From positions 1 to 64,000 of the forward strand of contig JAEZUE010000074.1 of assembly GCA_023443455.1 (NCBI GenBank): DNA of 64,000 bases, given 5' to 3'. The stretch's first letter is position 1. Each line of letters opens with the position of its first letter. The position numbers were made by a program, and so were the translations under genes. Origin of the DNA: Verrucomicrobiota bacterium. Lineage in GTDB: Bacteria; Verrucomicrobiota; Verrucomicrobiia; Opitutales; Opitutaceae. Shown here in pieces: positions 51,231 to 59,098 of the stretch. A model generated the notes under the pieces. That model did not search any database, was not told the origin of the DNA, and saw only the letters and a list, made by a program, of their open reading frames with translations.

Positions 51231-52211
51231 TTACCTACCGGCCGGCACCGGCGCGCACGGCGGCGCGAGGTCGTCGGGCGGGAGCAGCCGCGAGATCGCA
51301 GCCCGCGCCGAGGCCTCGTTGACCGCCGTCAGGTGCAGGTAGATCATCGTCGTCTCCAGCGAGCTATGACCGAGGTAGGCGCTGATCAGCCGGATGTTCA
51401 CGCCCTCGTCGAGCATGTGCGTGGCATAGGAGTGCCGCAGCGTGTGGGTGCAGGTGCCCTGGGGTAGCTTCGCCGCCGCGCGGGCGATCTTCATGCAGTG
51501 TTGCACCGAGCCCGCCCCCATCGGCTCGTCGACCTCGGCCAGTCGCGCGCGGCACTGCGGCTTCTCCCGCCAGCCCCGGCCCACGGACGGGAAGATCCAC
51601 TTGGGGTTGCGGTGCGTCTTCCAGAACCGTCGTAGCTCGTGGAGCATCGCCTCGGGCAGCGGCACGTAGCGGTCCTTGTTGCCCTTGCCCCCACGCACCC
51701 GCACCCGGTCCGACTCCCGCAGGTCCTCGACCTGGAGGTTGAGCGCCTCGCCCTGCCTCAGCCCCGTCGCATATACGAGGCGGAAGAACACCCGAAAGCG
51801 CTCCTCCCGCACCACCGAGAACAGCCGCGCGACCTCCTCGCGCGTGAGCACCGTCGGTAGCCTGCGCTCCGACTGCGAGCGCACCAGGTCGAACAGCTTC
51901 CAGTCGCGGCCCAGATGCGTGCCGAACAGCGCCCGCATCGCCGCCACCGCCGTGCGCATCGACGACGGCGAGTAGCCGTGCTCCTCCTTCAGTGCGAGCA
52001 GGTGGGCGCGCAACTGCTCCTCGGTCACGGCCTCGGGCGCGCACTTGAGCCGTTCGAGCAGCTTGCGCGCAAACCGCAGGTACTCGGACTGTGTCGCCAG
52101 CGCCAAACCTCGGAGCTTGAGCGTCTCGGCGAAGCGGATCAGCGTGGCGGTATCGGGAACGAGGGGCTCGCCTTTGCGGCCCCGCTTGGTGGTTTTGTTA
52201 TTTTTGGACAT
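51231..52211 (-). CDS. Tyrosine recombinase of the IS91-like element
   Basis: A 326-residue site-specific recombinase with an N-terminal SAM-like core-binding domain (ATQSEYLRFARKLLERL) and a complete catalytic set: Arg152 in YATGLRQGEALNL, Lys176 in GGKGNKDRYVPLP, His256/Arg259 in HTLRHSYATHML, His282 in YLGHSS and Tyr291 in TTMIYLHL. Tyrosine recombinases are known next to transposases in a subset of IS91-like units, probably to resolve or help integrate intermediates. It resembles integron or XerCD-type enzymes. The gene is intact while the neighbouring transposase appears frameshifted. Confidence 0.93.
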   Translation of the reverse strand: MSKNNKTTKRGRKGEPLVPDTATLIRFAETLKLRGLALATQSEYLRFARKLLERLKCAPEAVTEEQLRAHLLALKEEHGYSPSSMRTAVAAMRALFGTHLGRDWKLFDLVRSQSERRLPTVLTREEVARLFSVVREERFRVFFRLVYATGLRQGEALNLQVEDLRESDRVRVRGGKGNKDRYVPLPEAMLHELRRFWKTHRNPKWIFPSVGRGWREKPQCRARLAEVDEPMGAGSVQHCMKIARAAAKLPQGTCTHTLRHSYATHMLDEGVNIRLISAYLGHSSLETTMIYLHLTAVNEASARAAISRLLPPDDLAPPCAPVPAGR

Positions 52212-52315
52212 GACCCCGCCAATGTGGCCGCCCTCGCTCCCGTCTCCACTCTCTCAAGCCATGCCCCAAGCCTCACCAGCGATCCCGCCCCTCCACCGCC
52301 GCGCAGCGGCTTGGT

Positions 52316-52516
52316 TCAACTTAGCATCAGTCCTTGATGCGTGAGCGTGAACCTATCCTTGTTCATCTGCAAAAATGGATGCTTCACGATGAACCCCTTC
52401 ATCAGGCTTTCGATGGAGGTAGCCGGAGCGCTCTTTCTGCAGCTCTCAGCCTCCAGCAGGAATAGGGTGGAAAACCAATTGAGGTGAATAGCCTGACAGA
52501 GGTCGTACGATTTCAT
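52316..52516 (-). pseudogene. HEPN-family protein, N-terminal part
   Basis: Sixty-six codons, MKSYDLCQAIHLNWFSTLFL through THQGLMLS, then a TGA formed at the junction with the mobile element. The IHLNWFSTLFLLEAE start is like the N-terminus I associate with pEK499_p136-type HEPN proteins. Base composition matches the C-terminal part at 49313-49690. Its ATG overlaps the stop of a small upstream frame (ATGA). As it stands the encoded peptide lacks the R-x4-H site. Confidence 0.6.
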
Positions 52517-52647
52517 CGGAAACAGTGATTGGGGTAGCTGCGAAACGCTGCATCGTCGCAATACGAGAGATCTACCAGCAGATAAGGCAGGCGGGCAGGC
52601 AAATCTTTCTGCCAACACCCGCTTTCGAAGTCGAGCACAGTCGCCAT
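52513..52647 (-). CDS. Possible small gene coupled to the HEPN gene
   Basis: A 44-codon frame (MATVLDFESGCWQKDLPARL onward) whose stop overlaps the HEPN start codon in an ATGA. Codon content and hydrophobic spacing look more protein-like than the chance frames around it, and AGAGA precedes the ATG. No family is recognised. It could be a small antitoxin-like partner, the end of a longer decayed gene, or chance. It may start farther upstream (52710). Confidence 0.3.
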   Translation of the reverse strand: MATVLDFESGCWQKDLPARLPYLLVDLSYCDDAAFRSYPNHCFR

Positions 52648-52728
52648 ATTCTCTTGACGCCGCCGCGGTAGATTTCCCCGACCAGCATGCACTACCTGTT
52701 CTGCGACCATATCGCAGGACAGGCGGAC

Positions 52729-53505
52729 TCAGTTCGCCCCGACCTCGGTCGCCAGCGCCTCGCGCTGGCTCCAGAGGAACGTCTTGATCCGGTAGGCGCG
52801 CAACGCGTCGAGGTAGTCGGCGGCGGGGGCGCTCTCGCGGTCATTGATCATCGCGTACGCGACAAAGGCGTCGTCGCCGCGCTGGAGCCGCACGTCGTTG
52901 ACTGCAAACGCCACGCTGGTGGCGAGATCCCGAGTGAGCGAGTTGGCGGCCTGCATCACGGTCTCGGGCCGATCCCCGATCGATGGAAACGCGAAATCGA
53001 AGTGGTGGTCGAAGCCGCTCCGGCCCGCGAGTTTCAGGCTACGGATGAAGGGGACCTTCCGCTCCCGGAGGAAGCTCGCCACATCCTCCTCGAAAAATTG
53101 CAGCACATGCGCCTGTCCCATCACCGAAAGGTCATGGACCGCAAGCATCGCCTGGATGAGGTTGTGCTTCTTCTGTGGGAAATCGCGCGCAGTGGCGGTG
53201 ACCGCCAACTGCCCGTCGGCCTCCAGGCGCACCCCGAAGCCGTTCAGGATCTGCCGCACGTGGGCGTCGCGCTTGTCGGTGTTGATTTCAAGCCCCATAT
53301 CACCGAGGTCGGCGAGGGTATAGCCGTCGTCGGTCAACCGGAGCTGGTCACCCTGCTTCTCGACGAACAGCTGAATCTCGTCGTTGTGCGGATCGAGGAA
53401 CGGCGTCGTGATGAGAGTGTACTCGTCCGACGACTCGAGGTGGAAGCCCTCCTTGAGCCAGTTCAGGTACCCTTCGATCAGTTGTTTTCCCTCGGCGGCC
53501 AGCAT
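52729..53505 (-). CDS. DUF1828/DUF1829 protein
   Basis: A 258-residue protein. Residues 20-120 match DUF1828: YTLITTPFLDPHNDEIQLFVEKQGDQLRLTDDGYTLADLGDMG and RDAHVRQILNGFGVRLE. Residues 155-250 match DUF1829: SFLRERKVPFIRSLKLAGRSGFDHHFDFAFP. Both domains are of unknown biochemistry and are scattered among accessory regions. Start ATG at 53505 lies 2 bp after the stop of the DUF6978 gene, so the pair is tightly coupled. The neighbourhood (mobile element, HEPN gene) suggests a defence or toxin-antitoxin role, which is inference only. Confidence 0.85.
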   Translation of the reverse strand: MLAAEGKQLIEGYLNWLKEGFHLESSDEYTLITTPFLDPHNDEIQLFVEKQGDQLRLTDDGYTLADLGDMGLEINTDKRDAHVRQILNGFGVRLEADGQLAVTATARDFPQKKHNLIQAMLAVHDLSVMGQAHVLQFFEEDVASFLRERKVPFIRSLKLAGRSGFDHHFDFAFPSIGDRPETVMQAANSLTRDLATSVAFAVNDVRLQRGDDAFVAYAMINDRESAPAADYLDALRAYRIKTFLWSQREALATEVGAN

Positions 53506-53507
53506 GT

Positions 53508-53975
53508 TCAGATGCCCTCTTGAATCGCGGGGATGGTCGCGACTCGGCAGAAGCGAAGAAAGGCTAAAAGCCACGAAACATCGTTGGAGTCGGGCGGAAC
53601 GGCAAATTCCGGAAGATCGGCCGGCAGATAGGCTACGCGATCTGTGAAACCTTCCCGATAGAGATGAATATGAGTGCCCGTGAAGCGCTCACCCGGCCGA
53701 TGCGGTGAGTCGACCGGGTTGCGATGGGGGCGACCGTCGATGTCAATCCGCGCAAGGATGTAGATCTTGCGAGCCCGGGTCTGGAACTTCAGCCGCGCCC
53801 GCTTTCGATTACCCCTTTCGAGGTCGAGAAGGAACCGCTCCGGCTGCCCCACTCCACAGAGCCCGTACTCCACGGAAAACGCCTGAACTTTCGGAAAGTC
53901 GATGGTGGCGACCTTTCCGACGAATTCTTTGGGCATTCCCAGCAACAGGTCAGCTTCGATTTGGGACAGTGACAT
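53508..53975 (-). CDS. DUF6978-like protein
   Basis: A 155-residue protein: MSLSQIEADLLLGMPKEFVG, RFLLDLERGNRKRARLKFQTRARKIYILARIDIDG, GTHIHLYREGFTDRVAYLP, and a helical end WLLAFLRFCRV. The GTHxHLYREG segment and the paired DUF1828 gene match my memory of DUF6978 proteins, which frequently occur beside DUF1828. The basic beta strands with RGNRKRARLKF and ARIDIDG would suit nucleic-acid binding. Start ATG at 53975 is chosen; upstream extension is unconserved. Function unknown. Confidence 0.75.
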   Translation of the reverse strand: MSLSQIEADLLLGMPKEFVGKVATIDFPKVQAFSVEYGLCGVGQPERFLLDLERGNRKRARLKFQTRARKIYILARIDIDGRPHRNPVDSPHRPGERFTGTHIHLYREGFTDRVAYLPADLPEFAVPPDSNDVSWLLAFLRFCRVATIPAIQEGI

Positions 53976-54074
53976 TGGGGCAACACCCAACGTGTAATGA
54001 AGAATTCGAGGCGTTACCAGCCTTTGCGCCGTGGAATCACACGCTCGGCGACCCAACCGCCACCCCACCGCCTC

Positions 54075-54242
54075 TCAGAAAAACCACCGCCGCGCAACGA
54101 GCCAGCCGAGCCAGACGCCGACCATCGCGTCAACGCCGCCGGCCAGAAACGACGTGAAGAAGCTCGCACCGAGATAGTCCGCATCCAGGCCGAGCGCGGT
54201 GCTGACCACCAACATGCCGACGAAGATGCAGAGCTTGGTCAT
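54075..54242 (-). CDS. Small two-helix membrane protein
   Basis: A 55-residue hydrophobic protein with two membrane segments (KLCIFVGMLVVSTALGL and FFTSFLAGGVDAMVGVWLGWLVA) and a basic aromatic end (RRWFF). No family recognised. It follows a 90-residue hypothetical gene on the same strand, 26 bp downstream. Small two-helix proteins of this kind can be toxins or accessory membrane proteins; the location in the accessory island is suggestive but no more. Confidence 0.5.
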   Translation of the reverse strand: MTKLCIFVGMLVVSTALGLDADYLGASFFTSFLAGGVDAMVGVWLGWLVARRWFF

Positions 54243-54268
54243 GGCTCCCGCACAAGATTCGTCGTTGC

Positions 54269-54541
54269 CTACGCGACGCGCACCTTCTCGGTGACGTACT
54301 CCGCACGGGCACTCGCGTCGCAGGCCCGCCGCCTCGCCCGGCACCAGAGTTCAAAGTCGCCCAGATCGATCAACACGCGCACAGGCTCCGCACCCGCTCG
54401 CCTGAGATTCCGTTCGGCCGCCTCAGCTTGGCGAAGCCAGTCGACATGGTGCTCATCCACCTCGTCGACCATGATCCGCCGATACTCCGGCCATTGAGAT
54501 TCTTCGTACCATCCGATCCCGGCGATAACACGTTGGGTCAT
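54269..54541 (-). CDS. Hypothetical acidic/basic helical protein
   Basis: A 90-residue soluble protein (MTQRVIAGIGWYEESQWPEY, then DEVDEHHVDWLRQAEAAERNLRRAGAE and VLIDLGDFELWCRARRRACD). Coding character is good; I recognise no family. It is upstream of the two-helix membrane gene and may be co-transcribed. It marks the right edge of the accessory stretch before the core gene yajQ. Confidence 0.5.
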   Translation of the reverse strand: MTQRVIAGIGWYEESQWPEYRRIMVDEVDEHHVDWLRQAEAAERNLRRAGAEPVRVLIDLGDFELWCRARRRACDASARAEYVTEKVRVA

Positions 54542-54614
54542 ATTGCCTCCTCTTGGTTGAATTGGCGGAAACCACCGTCAATCCGCACTCCAAATTTCAA
54601 AACCTGCCTTCCCC

Positions 54615-55100
54615 TCACTCCCGGAAATTGCCGAACTCGACCGCGATTTCCAGGTCGAGCCCACGCACATGGGCGATGGCGGCCTGGAGGTCGTCGCGCT
54701 TCTTGCCGGTCACGCGCACCTTGCCGTGCTCGATGGCGGCCTGGACCTTGAGGCCGCTCTGCCGCAGCGACAGCGTGATCTCCTTGGCGATCTCCGACGG
54801 GATGGAACTGCGCAACGTCAGCACCTGCCGGGCCCGCCCGGTCGACGATGTCTCCATTTTCCCGATCTCGATGTTCTTCTGGCTCACGTTGCGCCGCGAG
54901 AGCCTGTCGCGCAGGACCTCGAGCACGGCGTCGAGTTTGAACTCCGACTCGGCCGAAAGGGTAATCGTGTACTTGTCCTCGACCATCTCCCAGACGACGC
55001 CGCGGAAATCGAAGCGCGTCTGCAGCTCCTTGCGCACCATGTTGGTGGCGTTCTTGACCTCGGTGAGGTCGACCTCGCAGGTGATGTCGAAGGAAGGCAT
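54615..55100 (-). CDS. yajQ: YajQ-family nucleotide-binding protein
   Basis: A 161-residue protein with two ferredoxin-like halves: MPSFDITCEVDLTEVKNATN, RKELQTRFDFRGV, then VLTLRSSIPSEIAKEITLSLRQSGLKVQAAIEHGKVRVTGKKRDDLQ and the end DLEIAVEFGNFRE. Family members bind tRNA, nucleotides or cyclic di-GMP (the Xanthomonas homolog is a c-di-GMP-responsive co-regulator). Length is standard. Start ATG at 55100 begins the conserved N-terminus. The 54-bp palindrome lies about 170 bp upstream. Confidence 0.95.
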   Translation of the reverse strand: MPSFDITCEVDLTEVKNATNMVRKELQTRFDFRGVVWEMVEDKYTITLSAESEFKLDAVLEVLRDRLSRRNVSQKNIEIGKMETSSTGRARQVLTLRSSIPSEIAKEITLSLRQSGLKVQAAIEHGKVRVTGKKRDDLQAAIAHVRGLDLEIAVEFGNFRE

Positions 55101-55271
55101 GCCGCGATCAAGCCGACGGCGCAGCCCGGAGTCACTTCCGGAGTTGGTCCGCCCGCGGCGAAACCCAAGGTCGAGAAACCAAAACGCTGGCGCGCTCCGC
55201 CCCGAGCATTTGGCGCGAACGCGCGGCCATCCGACGCTTCCACCCCCCACCCGGGTGGGCTCGGCATTTCG

Positions 55272-55325
55272 CCCCAACAACGCGTTTTCGTGGTGCGATC
55301 GCACCACGAAAACGCGTTGTTGGGG
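55272..55325. repeat. 54-bp perfect palindrome
   Basis: Two 27-base arms are exact reverse complements with no loop, centred on CGATCG. Arm words: CCCCAACAACGCG, TTTTCGTGGTGCGA. A diverged copy is at 38362-38413. It sits in the 349-bp gap upstream of yajQ. There is no T-run, so it is not a simple terminator, and no gene in this gap is convincing. Confidence 0.9.
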
Positions 55326-55449
55326 TTCCTGCACCCCGCCGATCCTGCATGGCTAGCGTGAAATCCACCCCACCATCGGACGGACCCGGCAGCCGCCCCC
55401 GCCCCTCGGCGCCCCCCATCGTCGGCTTCAGTCGCCCCTGACTGGAACC

Positions 55450-55836
55450 CTACTTCTCCACCTTGTAGTTCAGCACCAGCTCGTCGCCGGGCAGGCCGCG
55501 GATGCCCCACGAACTCTTCGGCGTCTCGAAAATCGTGATCTCGAGGTCCTGCGCCGAGATGCCCAGCGGGGCCAACGCGGCGAACAACGCTCGAATCAAC
55601 GCCTTCTTTGTCTCCACGCTGCGCCCCTCGAACATCGACACCTCGATGATCGTGTAGGCGCCGGAGCGATCTGCAGGAGGAACGAAGAACTCGCACTCGA
55701 GCGGGATGAAGCGGTGAAAACGTTTGTCCGCCGGCAGCCCGAGCACGGACGTGCTGCAGGCATGGATCGCGTCGGATAGCGCGGACGCGCGGCCAACGAG
55801 ATTCTCGCGCAGGGAATAGATGCGGTACTGGGCCAT
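55450..55836 (-). CDS. Tautomerase-family protein
   Basis: A 128-residue protein with tautomerase-superfamily features: FVPPADRSGAYTIIEVSMFEGRSVETKKALIRALFAALAPLGI, then DLEITIFETPKSSWGIRGLPGDEL. The segment MFEGRSVETKKALI is the signature helix of the family. Conserved catalytic Pro1 is not at the N-terminus of this start (MAQYRIYSLREN), so it belongs to the longer subfamily of unknown substrate. Start ATG at 55836 is chosen; upstream residues are unconserved. Confidence 0.85.
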   Translation of the reverse strand: MAQYRIYSLRENLVGRASALSDAIHACSTSVLGLPADKRFHRFIPLECEFFVPPADRSGAYTIIEVSMFEGRSVETKKALIRALFAALAPLGISAQDLEITIFETPKSSWGIRGLPGDELVLNYKVEK

Positions 55837-56528
55837 GGCTTTGCGAAGACGTTTATCGGGAAACAAACGGCACAAGCGACGAGGAACCACACCATTCGCC
55901 CCATCACGCTCCCCTGCCCTCGGCACGGAACCCATTCTTCGGATCCAGCCCCCCCGGTTTCCGCCATGCTCCATCTCTCCAGGCCTTCGGGCCCACACCT
56001 TCCGACTACCAATTTCAGCCACAAGAACGACGCCCATGCTTGGATTCCGGCGTCATCACTACACGGATTCACCGTTCACTCCGCTGGTCGGCGGAGCGCG
56101 CCCGGCTGCACCCGCCCGGAGCCAATCGGGCAAAGGAGACCTCCTGAGCCGCGCCGTTGGCGCCAGCCCATCGGTGCTCCCTCCACTTTCCGGAACGAAA
56201 CGCTCACGCGTTCCGCCACAACGCGGAGCGCCGCATTTCACGGACAGCGCCGATACACGAAGCACCGATTCAACGCGCCCTTGACGATCGCCTGAACGGC
56301 ATTCGCCGTCCAACGAAGTCCCGAGGCCTGCATGGGATTCGGCCATACCTGCCGAAACTCGTGACGCGATCAGCGCCATCCGTGGTCGCCCGATCCGCGG
56401 ATCGAAACGCTGGCGCGTTCCGCTACGCAACCGGCGTCTGAACGGCATTCGCCGTCCAGCTACGGCAGAGGCCGAAGGCCTTGGCGGCCCTCGCTACGCA
56501 GCATGAACGACTCGACCGAGGTCGATCC
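55837..56528. repeat. Repeat-bearing non-coding region
   Basis: A 690-bp gap with no credible gene. It holds two exact 20-bp repeats (TGAACGGCATTCGCCGTCCA at 56293-56312 and 56439-56458), each a small hairpin (ACGGC/GCCGT). A hairpin at about 56194 (CGGAACG/CGTTCCG) has a related word near 56402. Near 56535-56560 a stretch reads like the right end of the 125-bp element (CTCGCCCCTCGACACTCG). It lies 3' of mscS and 5' of the tautomerase gene. Confidence 0.6.
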
Positions 56529-57926
56529 CTACAGCACTCGCCCCTCGACACTCGTCCCTCGGACCAGTTCGCCCGGGCGCTCACGCTTCGCGACAAGCGC
56601 GCGGGCGATGTCGCCGTCGAAGTGGATGGTCTGCGTCGGGTAGGCCATCGAGAGGCCGCGGGCCTCGAGTGCGCGCATGAAGGCGAAGTTGAGCCGCTGG
56701 CGCAGCTGCATGTGCTTGTGGAAGTCCGGATTCTTCAGGTTGAAGACCATCCAGATGTCCATCGACGACGCGTTGAAGTCGCGGAAGTAGCAGACGACCG
56801 AATTCGGATCGATCTCGGCCTCGGCCTTCAACAGGCCGCGAAACTCCTCCACCAACGCCTCCATCTGGTCGGCGGTGGTGGCGTAGGTGACACCGATGAC
56901 CTGCTCGACGCGGCGGCCGTCGAAGCGCGAGAGATTGGTGATGTTCTCGCTGGCGACGTTTTTGTTCGGGATCACCAGCACGCTGCGGTCGAGCTTGCGG
57001 ATCTTGGTCGAGCGCAGGCCGATGTCCTCGACGAAGCCGATCTCGGAGCCGATCTTCACGACCTCGCCGAGCTTGAACGGCTGGTCGACGGCCACGACGA
57101 CCGCGCCGAAGACATTCGCCAACGTGTCCTGTGCGGCCAGGGCGAAGGCCAGACCGCCGAGTCCGAGGCCGGCGAGGGCCGCCTTCACATCGACCCCCAG
57201 GCTCTGCACGATCAGCAGCACGCCGAGGACGACGAACAGCGCGATCACCGTCTTCTTGATCCACGGCATGAACGCCGCCACGCCCATCTCCTTCTCCTTC
57301 GCGATCGCCTGCGCGTGGTCGAGCAGCACGCCGATTGTGCGCAACAACAGCCAGAACACCACCAGCGAGAAGGCCACGGTGGAGGCGTATCCGACAGTTC
57401 GATCGCTGGTCGCGGAGAGCTTGAGCACCTTCAGCGCGGCCACCGCGCCGGCCACCGTGATGAACGCCGCCAAGGCGGGCTCGAGCGCGTCGTAGAGCTT
57501 GTCGTCGAGGGTGGTCTTGGTCTTCCCCGAGAACTTCCGCAACAGACCGAAGAACAACGTGGCGACGATGCGGCGCAGCAGGAAAGCACCGACGAGAAAC
57601 ACGCCCGCGATCACGTAGTGCGTGGCGGTGTTGCCGCTCTTCTGCACGTCGAACAGGTCGAGCACGACATCGACCAGGTGCTCGAGGAAATCGGGCACGC
57701 GCGGCTCCTCGGCCTGGCCGCTGGCCAGCGCGGCCGCCGCCTCGGTGTTGTGCTTCGCCACCGCGGAGGCGTCGACCGGGGCGGCCTGGTCGGCGGGCCG
57801 GGACTCGACCGCGGGCGCGACCGCCACCGTCGGGGCCGGGGTGGCGGGGGCCGCCGCCTGCGCGGGAGCCAGGACAGCAGAGCAGAGAAACAGACCGGAG
57901 AAAAGAAAACGGCGGACGAACTTCAT
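56529..57926 (-). CDS. MscS-family mechanosensitive channel
   Basis: A 465-residue channel with an N-terminal signal peptide (FLFSGLFLCSAVLAPAQA), a Pro/Ala linker, helices at about 103-125, 150-170 and 178-205, and the conserved pore-lining TM3 (GLGGLAFALAAQDTLANVFGAVVVAVDQPF). The beta domain and cytoplasmic vestibule follow (VKIGSEIGFVEDIGLRSTKIRKLDRSVLVIPN, a family signature). It opens when membrane tension rises on osmotic downshock. Length lies between E. coli MscS and MscK. The gene is a single unit divergent from terC. Confidence 0.93.
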   Translation of the reverse strand: MKFVRRFLFSGLFLCSAVLAPAQAAAPATPAPTVAVAPAVESRPADQAAPVDASAVAKHNTEAAAALASGQAEEPRVPDFLEHLVDVVLDLFDVQKSGNTATHYVIAGVFLVGAFLLRRIVATLFFGLLRKFSGKTKTTLDDKLYDALEPALAAFITVAGAVAALKVLKLSATSDRTVGYASTVAFSLVVFWLLLRTIGVLLDHAQAIAKEKEMGVAAFMPWIKKTVIALFVVLGVLLIVQSLGVDVKAALAGLGLGGLAFALAAQDTLANVFGAVVVAVDQPFKLGEVVKIGSEIGFVEDIGLRSTKIRKLDRSVLVIPNKNVASENITNLSRFDGRRVEQVIGVTYATTADQMEALVEEFRGLLKAEAEIDPNSVVCYFRDFNASSMDIWMVFNLKNPDFHKHMQLRQRLNFAFMRALEARGLSMAYPTQTIHFDGDIARALVAKRERPGELVRGTSVEGRVL

Positions 57927-58077
57927 GGGTTTCGATGAGTGAAACCGTCGTCCGTGATGTCAACCGCGGGCGGGCATTTTCCCTGCGACGTTGCGGGATC
58001 GTTACCCCGAGGCGCAGCCTTGCCGCGGACCCACCGCGCGCCCAGTGTGCGCGCCTTCCGCCGCATCAATCGAATTC

Positions 58078-59022
58078 ATGGACACACTGCCACTCTGGGC
58101 CTGGGGAGGTTTTCTCGCCTTCATCGTCGCGATGCTCGCGATCGATCTCGGCTTGTTCCACCGCAAGTCGCATGTGGTGGGCATGAAGGAGGCGCTGGGC
58201 TGGTGCTCGGTGTGGGTAGGGCTCGCGCTGGCGTTCAACGTGCTCGTCTGGTGGTGGCGCGGGCCGAAGGCCGGCTTGGAGTTTTTCACCGGATACCTGG
58301 TCGAGCTCTGCCTGAGCGTCGACAACGTCTTCGTCTTCATCCTGCTCTTCGCCTACTTCAAGGTCGACCCGCGCCACCAGCACCGCGTGCTGTTCTGGGG
58401 CATCGTGGGGGCGGCGCTGATGCGCGGCGCCTTCATCTTCGCCGGGGTCTCGCTGCTGCAGCGCTTCGACTGGATCGTGTGCCTCTTCGGCGCCTTCCTG
58501 GTCTTCACCGGCATCAAGATGTTCGGCGCGGGCGACGACAAGGAAGTGCACCCGGAAAAGAATCCCGTCGTGCGCCTCTTCCGGCGTCTTTTCCCCATCG
58601 CACCCGACTACGACGGCGGGCGTTTTCTCACGGTGCACGACGGTCGCCGCATGTTCACCCCGCTATTCGTCGTGCTGCTCGTGGTCGAGACCACCGACGT
58701 GGCGTTCGCGCTCGACTCGATCCCGGCGGTGCTCGCGATCACGACCGACGCCTTCGTCGTCTTCACCTCCAACATCTTCGCCATCCTCGGCCTGCGCGCG
58801 CTCTACTTCGCCGTGTCGGGCGTGATGAAATTGTTCCGCTATCTGGGTACAGGGCTGGCGATCATCCTCACCTTCATCGGCCTGAAGATGCTGCTGGAGT
58901 TCGCCCACAAGCACGGCTGGGTCGGGCTCCACATCACGATCGGCCAGTCGCTGGTCTTCATCGGCGCGGTGCTCGCGCTCGCCGTCGCCGCCTCGTTGGT
59001 GATGAAGGAAAAGGAGCTGTAG
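58078..59022 (+). CDS. TerC-family integral membrane protein
   Basis: A 314-residue protein with nine membrane helices. Family markers are GFLAFIVAMLAIDLGLFHRKSHVVGMKEAL, LVELCLSVDNVFVFILLF (acidic residues in membrane helices), and VETTDVAFALDSIPAVLAIT. TerC proteins are implicated in metal export (manganese, in Alx/TerC homologs) and tellurite resistance. The ATG at 58078 is preferred to an upstream start at 57991. A weak stem (59022-59028 with 59036-59042) overlaps the stop but has no T-run. Confidence 0.93.
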   Translation: MDTLPLWAWGGFLAFIVAMLAIDLGLFHRKSHVVGMKEALGWCSVWVGLALAFNVLVWWWRGPKAGLEFFTGYLVELCLSVDNVFVFILLFAYFKVDPRHQHRVLFWGIVGAALMRGAFIFAGVSLLQRFDWIVCLFGAFLVFTGIKMFGAGDDKEVHPEKNPVVRLFRRLFPIAPDYDGGRFLTVHDGRRMFTPLFVVLLVVETTDVAFALDSIPAVLAITTDAFVVFTSNIFAILGLRALYFAVSGVMKLFRYLGTGLAIILTFIGLKMLLEFAHKHGWVGLHITIGQSLVFIGAVLALAVAASLVMKEKEL

Positions 59023-59098
59023 GCCACCACGCCGGGGTGGCCGTGCCGGGTGGGACCTCGTGCCCGGATCTACAATACTCCCGACAACACCCAAGAGC

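Larger units (their letters stand above)
49691..52318 (-). mobile_element. IS91-like element with HUH transposase and tyrosine recombinase
   Basis: About 2.6 kb carrying two minus-strand genes: a tyrosine recombinase and, 18 bp downstream, an IS91-family HUH transposase. Boundaries are inferred from the split HEPN gene. Left end on the plus strand begins near CCGGAGAGTTATGTGACG and contains a terminal hairpin at 49703-49724. The right end runs into GGCTTGGTTC, which contains the CTTG and GTTC tetranucleotides associated with IS91 targets. Only a 3-bp AAC overlap is shared between flanks, in line with the lack of sizable target duplications in this family. Confidence 0.7.

Noticed and set aside
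54669..55361. 230-codon plus-strand frame over yajQ and the palindrome
   Set aside because: Antisense of yajQ; the C-terminal NAFSW-like peptide is just the palindrome translated. The same peptide arises near 38370 for the same reason.
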